From assembly GCA_002331385.1 (NCBI GenBank), contig DCYB01000002.1, forward strand, positions 284,823-348,822: 64,000 bases of DNA, in the 5' to 3' direction. Positions 17,032 to 30,224 of this stretch are shown piece by piece. The notes below the pieces were generated by a model, which was given only the letters and a program-made list of their open reading frames with translations, had not been told where the DNA came from and searched no databases. The position numbers and the translations under genes were made by a program. This DNA is from Comamonadaceae bacterium UBA2121 (GTDB lineage: Bacteria > Pseudomonadota > Gammaproteobacteria > Burkholderiales > Burkholderiaceae_C). Numbering within the stretch: the first letter of the stretch is position 1; each line of letters starts with the position of its first letter.

Positions 17032-17910
17032 TCAGGCCTGCTGCGAAGCCTTCAGGGCGGCCACGCGCTCTTCGATGGGCGGGTGCGAGCTGAACAGCTT
17101 GCCGATGTTGCCGGTGATGCCCATGGCCTGCATGTTCTGCGGCAGCGCGCCGGGGTGCATGCCACCCAGACGGAAGAGCGCGTTGATCATGGGCTGCTTG
17201 CGGCCCATGAGTTGCGCAGCGCCTGCGTCGGCGCGGAATTCGCGCTGGCGGCTGAACCACGCCACGATGATCGAAGCGAGCACGCCGAAGATCAGGTCCA
17301 GCACCACGGTGCTGATCATGTAGCCAATGCCGGGGCCGGAGTTGCTGTCGTCGTTGCGTCGCAGGAAGCTGTCGATGGCATAGCCGACCACGCGCGAGAG
17401 GAAGACCACGAAGGTGTTCATCACGCCCTGGATCAGCGCCATGGTGACCATGTCGCCGTTGGCCACGTGCGCGACTTCGTGGCCGATGACGGCCTCGACC
17501 TCTTCGCGGTTCATGCCCTGCAGCAGTCCGGTGGACACCGCCACCAGCGCCGAGTTCTTGAATGCGCCCGTGGCAAAGGCGTTGGGTTCGCCCTCGTAGA
17601 TGCCCACCTCGGGCATCTGGATACCGGCCTTGTCCGAGAAATTGCGCACCGTGTCGACAATCCACGCCTCGTCGGCGTTGCGTGGCTGGTTGATGATCTG
17701 CACGCCCATGCTCATCTTGGCCATGGGCTTGCTCATCAGCAGCGATATGAAGGCGCCGCCCATGCCGATAACGAACGCGAAGCCGAGCAGTGCGCCCAAG
17801 TTCAGCCCGTTGGCGGTCAGATAGCGGTTCACGCCAAGCAGGTTGGCAACAATGCCCAGCACCACCACGACGGCGATGTTGGTCAGTAAAAACAAGGCAA
17901 TGCGTTTCAT
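17032..17910 (-). CDS. htpX: Membrane protease HtpX
   Basis: A 292-residue zinc metalloprotease of family M48 that degrades damaged inner-membrane proteins. Two N-terminal hydrophobic helices (MKRIALFLLTNIAVVVVLG start; FAFVIGMGGAFISLL) precede the catalytic HEVAH at about residue 140, two more hydrophobic segments and the third zinc ligand in the REFRADAGA region. The length equals that of the E. coli protein. The start at 17910 is preceded by GGAGA; a GTG five codons upstream overlaps that site and is rejected. A strong terminator follows, so it is probably monocistronic. Heat or envelope stress control is known for the family but no heat-shock promoter was identified. Confidence 0.95.
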   Translation of the reverse strand: MKRIALFLLTNIAVVVVLGIVANLLGVNRYLTANGLNLGALLGFAFVIGMGGAFISLLMSKPMAKMSMGVQIINQPRNADEAWIVDTVRNFSDKAGIQMPEVGIYEGEPNAFATGAFKNSALVAVSTGLLQGMNREEVEAVIGHEVAHVANGDMVTMALIQGVMNTFVVFLSRVVGYAIDSFLRRNDDSNSGPGIGYMISTVVLDLIFGVLASIIVAWFSRQREFRADAGAAQLMGRKQPMINALFRLGGMHPGALPQNMQAMGITGNIGKLFSSHPPIEERVAALKASQQA

Positions 17911-18018
17911 CGTCTGTTTCTCCACAGGGGAAAACGGTTGCGGCTGCGTTTTTTATTCAGCAAGGAAACCATGCAGCCGTCGGTTGGAAATCGGAATATG
18001 GGTACGTCCGCGCGGATT

Positions 18019-18855
18019 TCAACCGGCGGCGGCAGTGACTCTTTGTTGGGTGTTGGTTCTTCTGGCACTGCGAAAAACGAATGAGTCATCATAGAAGCAA
18101 AAGTTCTCGTTTTCGTGCCACCAGCCCGGCACACCCAAAACCGGCAGGGGATTGAACGGTTTGGCAGCGAATGACTGTGGTTGGAAGTGCGCCGCCATCC
18201 ACGCATCCACTGTCGCATCGTCCGCCGCGCACTCCAGCGCGGGATCGTCCACCACGTAGACGTGCGCGGTAATGGACTTGCGCGGTTGCAGCAGTTTTTC
18301 CAGCAGCGCATGACCAAAGGGCAGCAGCCGCGCGTGCAGCCAGTTGGCGCGCAAGCTGCAGCCCAGCGCGGTCCAGTCACGCGCGCGCAGCGCTTGGCGC
18401 AGCGCGGGAGGAGCAATGAGCAGCGCACCGTTTTCATCGAACACAGTGATCGCGTCGCGCAGCGGGCCACGCACCGCGCCGATGCCTTGCTGCGCAATGG
18501 CGCTCGCCTGCCATTGGTTGAACACCTGTTTGGTGCGCGGAAAACGCAACCAGATCAGGCCGTTGAAAAAGTCGTGCGCATTGTCGCGCGTAGGAATGCG
18601 GCGGCGCTCGTAGATGAACGTTTCATAGGCCATTGCGGGCGCCAGCACCTCCTGCTGCGCAAACCGGAACGGGACCGTGCCTGGCGCACTCGTAGCGGCG
18701 TCATTCAACGCGGCGGCCACACTGGCGCCTTGGGCAATCCGCTCTGCCACGCGCGCGCCGGGTTGCGCCAACGGGGCAAACCACGGCGCCCGCCAATCGA
18801 TGCAGGCGAAGGCGGCGCGCAGATTCTCGGCAGTCGATTCGGAACCGACGTCCAC
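18019..18855 (-). CDS. DUF3025 domain-containing protein
   Basis: A 278-residue protein matching the uncharacterised DUF3025 family: IDWRAPWFAPLAQPG, the RDNAHDFFNGLIWLRFPRTK motif and GVPGWWHENENFCFYDDSFVFR near the C-terminus. It appears to start at a GTG at 18855, which lies just past the stop of the upstream NYN gene (TGACGTG, one base between the overlapping signals), implying translational coupling. ATGs further upstream in this frame lie deep within the NYN gene and encode only shadow sequence. Function is unknown; the conserved His, Asp and Trp residues suggest an enzyme. Confidence 0.8.
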   Translation of the reverse strand: MDVGSESTAENLRAAFACIDWRAPWFAPLAQPGARVAERIAQGASVAAALNDAATSAPGTVPFRFAQQEVLAPAMAYETFIYERRRIPTRDNAHDFFNGLIWLRFPRTKQVFNQWQASAIAQQGIGAVRGPLRDAITVFDENGALLIAPPALRQALRARDWTALGCSLRANWLHARLLPFGHALLEKLLQPRKSITAHVYVVDDPALECAADDATVDAWMAAHFQPQSFAAKPFNPLPVLGVPGWWHENENFCFYDDSFVFRSARRTNTQQRVTAAAG

Positions 18856-18856
18856 G

Positions 18857-19696
18857 TCAGTTGGCGGGCGCGCCGCTGCTGCGCGCAGCCCGCTTGTCGC
18901 GCACTGCCACGCGCGGCGTGCCTTCGTCGCGCAGCTCAAACGCCTGCGTGGCGGCGAGCAGCTTGGTGAGCGATGCATACCCATAGTTGCGCGCATCGAA
19001 CGAGGTCTTGTTGCCGATCTGCTGCCCCACGGCACCCACGCGCGCCCAGCCGCTTTCGTCTTCCGATGCCTGCACGGCAAGGCGCAACAGGTTCATCAAC
19101 TGCGTGTCTCCGCGCAACTGCGCACCGGGAATGCGCAGGCGCGGCGGCGCGGGCATCTGGGTGCAGGGCGTTTCCTTCGCGGGTGCGTCTGCGGCGGGCT
19201 TGGTGCTCACCGCTTCGGGCGATGCCTGTGGCAGCGTCGGCTCGTCGTCGCTGACGAGCGATTCCAGATACAGGAAGCGCGAGCAGGCGTTGACGAAGGG
19301 CTTGGGCGTCTGCGCCGCGCCAAAGCCGTACACGGCAGCGCCCTTGGAGCGCAGGTGCATGACCAGCGGCGTGAAATCGGCGTCCGAGGAGACGATGCCG
19401 AAGGCGTCGGGCTTGTCGTTGTAGAGCAGCTCCATCGCATCCACCGTCATCGCCATGTCGGTGGCATTTTTCTTTTTGGAATAGTCAAACTGCTGCATGG
19501 GCAGGATGGCGAATTCCAGCAAGCGGTTCTGCCAACTGTTGAGTCCCGACTTGGTCCAGTTGCCGTACGCGCGCCGCACGTTGATTTCGCCCAGCGTGGA
19601 CAGCTCGGTGAGTATCTCGTCGATGCGTTCGGCGGGCGCGTTGTCCGCGTCGATCAGCAGCGCGATGCGCAGTTGCTTTTCTCCATTGGATGCCAT
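18857..19696 (-). CDS. NYN-domain nuclease-like protein with C-terminal OST-HTH/LOTUS domain
   Basis: A 279-residue protein. The N-terminal NYN (PIN-like) domain carries conserved acidic residues in ALLIDADNAP and GIVSSDADFTPLVMHLR, the expected metal-binding site of an RNase. After a Pro/Ala-rich linker (about residues 150-185) the C-terminal LQLMN-type region (QLMNLLRLAVQASEDESGW to YGYASLTKLLAA) resembles the OST-HTH/LOTUS RNA-binding domain. The family is widespread and largely uncharacterised; a role in RNA processing is inferred. The start follows AAGGAGACCCGAC. It overlaps the control region of DUF3025, so the two form an operon. Confidence 0.87.
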   Translation of the reverse strand: MASNGEKQLRIALLIDADNAPAERIDEILTELSTLGEINVRRAYGNWTKSGLNSWQNRLLEFAILPMQQFDYSKKKNATDMAMTVDAMELLYNDKPDAFGIVSSDADFTPLVMHLRSKGAAVYGFGAAQTPKPFVNACSRFLYLESLVSDDEPTLPQASPEAVSTKPAADAPAKETPCTQMPAPPRLRIPGAQLRGDTQLMNLLRLAVQASEDESGWARVGAVGQQIGNKTSFDARNYGYASLTKLLAATQAFELRDEGTPRVAVRDKRAARSSGAPAN

Positions 19697-19740
19697 GTCG
19701 GGTCTCCTTGTCAGATGGAATGCGTCGTCCGGTCCCAGGC

Positions 19741-20793
19741 TCAGGCCGCGAGCCTCCAGGGCAGCGCCTCACCAGCGCGCAGGGGCTTGAGCTCGGCCTC
19801 GCCGAAGGCGAAGCTGGCCGGTGGCGTCCACGATTCGCGGCGCAGCGTGATCGTGCCCTGATTGCGCGGCAGGCCGTAGAACGCAGGGCCGTTGAAGCTG
19901 GCAAAGGCTTCGAGCTGGCCGAGCGCGCCCGCGTTGTCGAACGCTTCGGCATACATCTCGATGGCCGCGTGCGCGGTGTAGCAACCCGCGCAGCCGGTGG
20001 CGTGCTCCTTGAGGTGCGCGGGATGCGGCGCGCTGTCCGTGCCCAGGAAGAACTTGTCGCTGCCGCTGGTGGCCGCTGCGACCAGCGCGAGACGATGCGT
20101 TTCGCGCTTGAGCACCGGCAGGCAATAGTAGTGCGGACGGATGCCGCCCGTGAAGATGGCGTTGCGGTTGTAGAGCAGGTGGTGCGCGGTGATGGTGGCG
20201 GCGGTGTACTGGTCTGCCGCCTGCACGTAGTCTGCCGCGTCCTTGGTGGTGATGTGCTCGAACACGATCTTGAGTTCCGGGAAATCGCGGCGCAGCGGAA
20301 TCAGTTGCTGTTCGATGAAAGCCGCCTCGCGATCGAACAGGTCGATGTCGCTGCTGGTCACCTCGCCGTGTACCAGCAACAGCACGCCGGCCTTCTGCAT
20401 GGCTTCGAGCGTCTTGTAGGTCTTGCGCAGATCGGTCACGCCCGCGTCGCTGTTGGTGGTCGCACCCGCAGGATAGAGCTTGAGGGCCACCACGCCCGCC
20501 GCCTTGGCGCGCGCGATTTCTTCTGGCGCGAGGTTGTCGGTGAGGTACAGCGACATCAACGGCTCGAACTGCACCCCCGGCGGCACCGCAGACAGAATGC
20601 GCTGCTTGTAGGCCAGCGCCTGTTCGGCGGTGGTCACGGGCGGGCGCAGATTGGGCATGATCAGCGCACGGCCGAATTGCGCCGCCGTGTGCGGCACCAC
20701 CGTGCGCAGCGGCTCGCCGTCGCGCACGTGCAAGTGCCAGTCGTCCGGGCGGGTGATCGTGAGGGTATCGGGTGTGGGGGTGACAGCGTTCAT
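19741..20793 (-). CDS. pyrC: Dihydroorotase
   Basis: A 350-residue zinc enzyme of pyrimidine biosynthesis that cyclises carbamoyl-aspartate to dihydroorotate. The metal-binding HLHVRDG (about residues 19-25), the carbamylated lysine in ALKLYPAGATTNSDAG (about 100), the histidines of LVHGEV and EHITTK, and the catalytic aspartate in GTDSAPH are all present. The length agrees with E. coli class II PyrC (348). The start at 20793 is the family start. A long leader with a strong terminator hairpin lies upstream, which suggests attenuation or an independent small RNA. Confidence 0.95.
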   Translation of the reverse strand: MNAVTPTPDTLTITRPDDWHLHVRDGEPLRTVVPHTAAQFGRALIMPNLRPPVTTAEQALAYKQRILSAVPPGVQFEPLMSLYLTDNLAPEEIARAKAAGVVALKLYPAGATTNSDAGVTDLRKTYKTLEAMQKAGVLLLVHGEVTSSDIDLFDREAAFIEQQLIPLRRDFPELKIVFEHITTKDAADYVQAADQYTAATITAHHLLYNRNAIFTGGIRPHYYCLPVLKRETHRLALVAAATSGSDKFFLGTDSAPHPAHLKEHATGCAGCYTAHAAIEMYAEAFDNAGALGQLEAFASFNGPAFYGLPRNQGTITLRRESWTPPASFAFGEAELKPLRAGEALPWRLAA

Positions 20794-20897
20794 AGGCGTA
20801 TTGTCGTTCGAACCGTGACACATCGTCGGGATGCCCGTTAGTCTGGGGGATTCCCCGCACGATTCGTTCAGCAGCCTCTGCCATCCGGGGCGCGCCA

Positions 20898-20932
20898 AAG
20901 AAAAACCCCGGTCGCGCAAGCGTGCCGGGGTT
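20898..20932 (-). terminator. Strong hairpin with T run upstream of pyrC
   Basis: AACCCCGG (20904-20911) pairs with CCGGGGTT (20925-20932), and CGC/GCG pair inside the loop around GCAA. On the minus strand a TTTTT-C-TTT run follows. It faces pyrC, about 105 bases before its ATG, and not the end of any gene. Confidence 0.8.
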
Positions 20933-21056
20933 AAATTCCCCAAAAGGGGACGAGGGGTTCTGGGAGCTGCGAGACGCCGCTGATGCAGCACCTCCGCTGT
21001 GAATGGCGGGATTCTGCTGGGCACCGACGTCTCGGCGCGTAGGTCAAATTCCCGTT
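20898..21056 (-). ncRNA. Candidate leader or small RNA of about 160 nt upstream of pyrC
   Basis: On the minus strand an AT-rich block at about 21061-21110 contains TATAGT (21062-21067 region), a good -10 element, and about 160 bases later the terminator at 20898-20932. No open frame fills this interval. The inner part can fold (GAGACG with CGTCTC; GCTG-cat-CAGC), and the element GGGAATTT is repeated near both ends. It could be a pyrC attenuator leader or a free-standing RNA. No Rfam family was recognised; it lacks the conserved 6S RNA segments. Confidence 0.4.
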
Positions 21057-21147
21057 CACTCACTATAGCCCATATTAATTGCAAATTTTCTTTAATAGGA
21101 TCAAATCCAATCGATTACCGTCGCTTGTTTGATCTGTCCTAAGGTTT

Positions 21148-21227
21148 CCCCACCCGCACCGTCACGGTCCGGGCGGGGTGATCCAGGAAGCCTCTGCACG
21201 CATCGACCGGATGGGAGCAGAGGTTCC

Positions 21228-21228
<1 letters not shown>
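21148..21228 (-). terminator. Two hairpins at the 3' end of uvrA
   Basis: The first, 21185-21228, pairs AGGAA-CCTCTGC with GCAGAGG-TTCCT (one bulged G) and overlaps the uvrA stop. The second, 21148-21178, is a long GC-rich stem, CCCC-CCCG-ACCGT with its complement, containing two mismatches. Neither is followed by a clear T run, so termination here is probable but not certain. Confidence 0.45.
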
Positions 21229-27032
<5,804 letters not shown>

Positions 27033-27041
27033 GGGCGCCAT

Positions 27042-27348
27042 CTCTCCTTGGTGAGGCGGAACATTCTAGGCGTCGATCGGCTTTCGTGCGCGCATAGGAC
27101 ATTGCACACTTCGGCGCAAGCATGATTGCTGGCATTCGCACGGAATCAGCACAAATGAACCCTCATTTTTCGCGCGCATACGACGCTGTTCGAAACACCT
27201 CTTGTCACAATTGAATCAATCGTTAATATTTAACGAATCACTCGGCTGATCGGTTTGTCCTACGCGGACAACCCAGTTTGTCTCTGAACGAGCGCTGCAG
27301 TTGGGGGCGGAATTCAAGAATCCAATCAACTATCGACGGAGACGATGC
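27042..27348. other. Divergent intergenic region between uvrA and a binding-protein gene
   Basis: About 310 bases without a gene. The uvrA ribosome site AAGGAG is at the left edge. The centre right holds TCGTTAA-TAT-TTAACGA (27220-27236), a perfect 7-base-arm palindrome suitable as an operator or promoter element. At the right, GGAG (27338-27341) serves the binding-protein gene. No open frame looks real here. Confidence 0.5.
27220..27236. promoter_or_regulatory. AT-rich 17-bp palindrome, candidate operator
   Basis: TCGTTAA (27220-27226) and TTAACGA (27230-27236) are perfect reverse complements around TAT. It is 113 bases before the start of the ABC binding-protein gene. The binding regulator is unknown. 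Confidence 0.4.
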
Positions 27349-28461
27349 ATGAGAAGCTGGCTGAAGTCTGCAGCGCTGTGGGCGCTTGCGACGGGAATGG
27401 GCGTGGGAGCGCAGGCGCAGATCGTGATCGGGCAAACGGCCGGATTCAGCGGCATCGTGGCCGCCGGAGTGCAAGAGACGACCGACGGAGCCAAGCTCTA
27501 TATCGACACCATCAATGCACGCGGCGGCGTGAACGGCCAGAAGATCGAGCTGGTGTCGATGGATGACAAGTTCGATCCCAAGCTCGCGGCAGAGAACGCA
27601 CGCAAGCTCATCGAAGAGCGCAATGTCACCGCCCTCTTCCTCACGCGGGGCACGCCGCACAACGAGGCCATCGTGCCCCATCTGGACAAGCATGGCGTGC
27701 CGCTGATCGGTCCGTCCACGGGCGCCATGGTGTTGCACAAACCCGCACTGCGGCATGTTTTCAACGTGCGCGCCACCTACCAGCGCGAGGCGGAGAAGGC
27801 GATCACCCACCTCGCCTCCCTTGGTGTGACGCGCATTGCGGTGGTATTGGCGGACGACAGCTTTGGCGCAGACGGCCTGGCAGGCGCCCTGCGCGGCTTC
27901 GAGCAAACGAAATTCAAGCCCGCGGTGCAGGAGAAATTCAATCGTGCCAAGCCCGACTTCGCCCCGCTGGCCGCGAGGGTGGTGGAGGCCAAGGCCCAGG
28001 CGACCCTGATGCTGGCCTCCGGCAGTGCCGTCGTGGATGGCTACGCCGCCCTGCGCAACGCCGGTTACGGCGGGCAGATCGTGACGCTGTCCAACAACGC
28101 CTCTTCCGGCTTCATCAAGAGCCTGGGCGAGCATGCGCGTGGTGTCATCGTCACACAGGTTTACCCGGGGGAGCGCTCGAACAACTATGCGATGGTGCGC
28201 CAAGCGCAAGACCTTGCGAAGGCGACCGGCAAGGAGGTAAGCCCCGCCATGCTGGAAGGATTCGCGGCGGCCAAAGTGCTGGTGGAAGGTCTCAAGCGCG
28301 CAGGCCCCAAACCCACTCGGGAGCGTCTGCTTTCCGCTTTGGACGCACTGCAAAATTTCGACTTGGGCGGACTGGAAATCAGCTACTCGCCCGAGGACCA
28401 CACCGGACTGGATTTTGCCGACCTGTCCATCATCGGACCGGACGGAAAATTCCGTCGCTGA
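27349..28461 (+). CDS. ABC transporter substrate-binding protein, branched-chain amino-acid (Peripla_BP_6) type, copy 1
   Basis: A 370-residue periplasmic protein with a Sec signal peptide (MRSWLKSAALWALATGMGVGAQAQ, cut at AQAQ). QIVIGQTAGFSG, SMDDKFDPKLAAENARKLI and PLIGPSTGAM are typical of LivJ/LivK-like ligand-binding proteins. It has no permease or ATPase nearby. It is followed by a close paralogue. The start at 27349 has GGAG seven bases upstream; an overlapping ATG at 27345 is out of frame. Ligand: amino acid, amide or aromatic acid; undecided. Confidence 0.9.
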   Translation: MRSWLKSAALWALATGMGVGAQAQIVIGQTAGFSGIVAAGVQETTDGAKLYIDTINARGGVNGQKIELVSMDDKFDPKLAAENARKLIEERNVTALFLTRGTPHNEAIVPHLDKHGVPLIGPSTGAMVLHKPALRHVFNVRATYQREAEKAITHLASLGVTRIAVVLADDSFGADGLAGALRGFEQTKFKPAVQEKFNRAKPDFAPLAARVVEAKAQATLMLASGSAVVDGYAALRNAGYGGQIVTLSNNASSGFIKSLGEHARGVIVTQVYPGERSNNYAMVRQAQDLAKATGKEVSPAMLEGFAAAKVLVEGLKRAGPKPTRERLLSALDALQNFDLGGLEISYSPEDHTGLDFADLSIIGPDGKFRR

Positions 28462-28624
28462 AACCCGACATGACAAAGTCAGCGTTTACTCATAGATAAA
28501 TTTTGTGTCAACTTCGCACAATTTTTGACTTAAATTAGCTCCCCTGAGCTCCGACTGCTGGTAACAGAGCGGTCGGGACTACACTTCTTCAGAGTATTCC
28601 GAGTAGAAGAACAGGAGTTGAAAA

Positions 28625-29764
28625 ATGAGTCCATGGAAGCGCATTGGCGTTGCGTGTGCCGCAGCGGCTGCGGCTTTGTTGGTGATGGGCGGAAGTGCGC
28701 ACGCGCAAGCGCAGCCGCCGATCCTGATTGGTCAATCGGTCGGCATCACGGGCTCGGCGGCGGCCACGGTGAAGGAATCGATGCTCGGCGCATCGCTGTA
28801 TTTCAAGCAGGTGAACGCGCAGGGCGGCATCGCTGGTCGCCCGATCGAAGTCATCGAAATGGATGACAAGTTCGACCCCAAGCTGACGATGGAGAACGCA
28901 CGCGTCCTGATCGAGGAAAAACACGTCACCGCCCTATTCATGCCGCGTGGCACGCCCCACACGCGTGACCTGATTCCGCTGCTGGATCAACACGGCGTGC
29001 CGCTGATTGGCCCATCCACGGGGGCCATGGTGCTGCACGATCCGGTGCCAAAGAACATCTTCCACATCCGCGCGCCCTATCAGCGCGAAGTGGAAATGGC
29101 CATCGATCACATGTTTCGCCAGGGCACGAATCGCATCGGCGTGCTGCACGTCGACGACGCCTTTGGTGAGGACGGCCTGCAAGGTGCCCTCAAGGCCTTC
29201 AAGGCGCGCGAGATGGAAGCACTTTTCATCGAAAAGTACGACCGCGCCAAACCCGATTTCAGCGCCATTGCTCCACGTATCCTTTCCAAGAGCCCACAGA
29301 CGGTGATCGTCATCGGCACCGGGCAGGCCGTGGTGGACGGCATTGTCGCGCTGCGCAAGGCAGGCGTGGGCGCGCAGCTCGTCACGTTGTCCAACAACGC
29401 CTCCTCGGGCTTTGTGAAGGCGCTGGGCCACAATGCGCGCGGCGTGATCGTCACCCAGGTGTTCCCCTCCGAGCGTTCCGTCGCCATTCCATTGATGCGG
29501 GAACTGAGCCGCGCCGCCAAGGCACAAGGCGTTGCCCAGATGTCGCCCGCCATGGTGGAAGGGTTTGCCAACGCCAAGGTGCTGGTCGAAGGCCTGCGCC
29601 GTTCGGCCACGCCGATCAACCGCGCGCAGTTGCGCGCCGCGTTGAATGGCATGACGAAATACGATCTGGGCGGTTTGGAGATTTCCTACAGCCCCGAAGA
29701 CCACACCGGCCTCGATTACGCAGAGCTGTCGATCATCAGCTCGGACGGACGCTTCCAGCGCTGA
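28625..29764 (+). CDS. ABC transporter substrate-binding protein, Peripla_BP_6 type, copy 2
   Basis: A 379-residue periplasmic protein, a clear paralogue of the preceding gene: QSVGITGSAAATVKESMLGA, EMDDKFDPKLTMENARVLI, the identical PLIGPSTGAM, LSNNASSGF and the C-terminal YSPEDHTGLDYAELSII all recur. The signal peptide ends near AHAQAQ. AGGAG eight bases upstream decides the start. A strong terminator follows. The 163-base gap from copy 1 contains two hairpins and probably its own promoter. It is an orphan: any permease must be encoded elsewhere. Confidence 0.91.
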   Translation: MSPWKRIGVACAAAAAALLVMGGSAHAQAQPPILIGQSVGITGSAAATVKESMLGASLYFKQVNAQGGIAGRPIEVIEMDDKFDPKLTMENARVLIEEKHVTALFMPRGTPHTRDLIPLLDQHGVPLIGPSTGAMVLHDPVPKNIFHIRAPYQREVEMAIDHMFRQGTNRIGVLHVDDAFGEDGLQGALKAFKAREMEALFIEKYDRAKPDFSAIAPRILSKSPQTVIVIGTGQAVVDGIVALRKAGVGAQLVTLSNNASSGFVKALGHNARGVIVTQVFPSERSVAIPLMRELSRAAKAQGVAQMSPAMVEGFANAKVLVEGLRRSATPINRAQLRAALNGMTKYDLGGLEISYSPEDHTGLDYAELSIISSDGRFQR

Positions 29765-29813
29765 TCCGGCGCACAGGCTGCCGGGCACTCCGGCCCTGGG
29801 TATATCGCCCATG

Positions 29814-29851
29814 AAAAAACCGCAAGTGTTTGCGCACTTGCGGTTTTTTTT
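29814..29851 (+). terminator. Rho-independent terminator after the binding-protein pair
   Basis: CCGCAAGTG (29820-29828) pairs perfectly with CACTTGCGG (29835-29843), flanked by six A and eight T, so it can work in both directions. It ends transcription of the binding-protein genes and of the small membrane gene on the opposite strand. Confidence 0.93.
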
Positions 29852-29874
29852 GCCTGCGATGAAAGCGATGCCCT

Positions 29875-30021
29875 TCAGTGCGCGCCGCTGGCACCCGTCG
29901 TCGGACTGATGGCTTCCGTGCCGTGTTTTTCGCCGCTCATGTCGACTTTGTCGCCCGCCTTCATGATGATGAACAGTGCGATGGCGGCGAACACGATGAA
30001 TCCGATGACGAGCTTGATCAT
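29875..30021 (-). CDS. Small single-pass membrane protein, 48 aa
   Basis: A 48-residue peptide beginning MIKLVIGFIVFAAIALFIIMKAG, one hydrophobic helix, then a polar tail (DKVDMSGEKHGTEA...). AGGAGACATACCCC precedes the ATG at 30021, which supports translation. It lies between the terminator at 29814-29851 and the porin terminator, so it is its own unit. I do not recognise a family; small inner-membrane proteins of this shape occur in Comamonadaceae near porins. Its function is unknown. Confidence 0.65.
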   Translation of the reverse strand: MIKLVIGFIVFAAIALFIIMKAGDKVDMSGEKHGTEAISPTTGASGAH

Positions 30022-30122
30022 GGGGTATGTCTCCTGAATGTGGCTGTAGTGACCCGCTTGCGGGCATCTTATGAACGCGCCACGCAACGCAGATCTTTCG
30101 TTGAAAAGCGGTGCCCGGAAAC

Positions 30123-30150
30123 AAAAAAGCCTCACACCGGAGTGTGAGGC
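30123..30150 (-). terminator. Rho-independent terminator of the porin gene
   Basis: GCCTCACAC (30129-30137) pairs perfectly with GTGTGAGGC (30142-30150) around CGGA. On the minus strand it is followed by a six-T run (A run 30123-30128). It lies about 75 bases after the porin stop. Confidence 0.92.
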
Positions 30151-30224
30151 CTGTCTGGAAACCAAGCCCGACGCCATTGCATCAGGCCTGCATTTCAGGC
30201 AGCTTACGCCGCCTGTTCTTCTTA

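Noticed and set aside
20898..21056. 6S RNA as identity of the RNA before pyrC
   Set aside because: Size and fold are vaguely similar but the conserved core segments of known beta-proteobacterial 6S RNAs could not be found.
27033..27348. SOS (LexA) box for uvrA
   Set aside because: No CTGT-N8-ACAG pattern was found in the upstream region.
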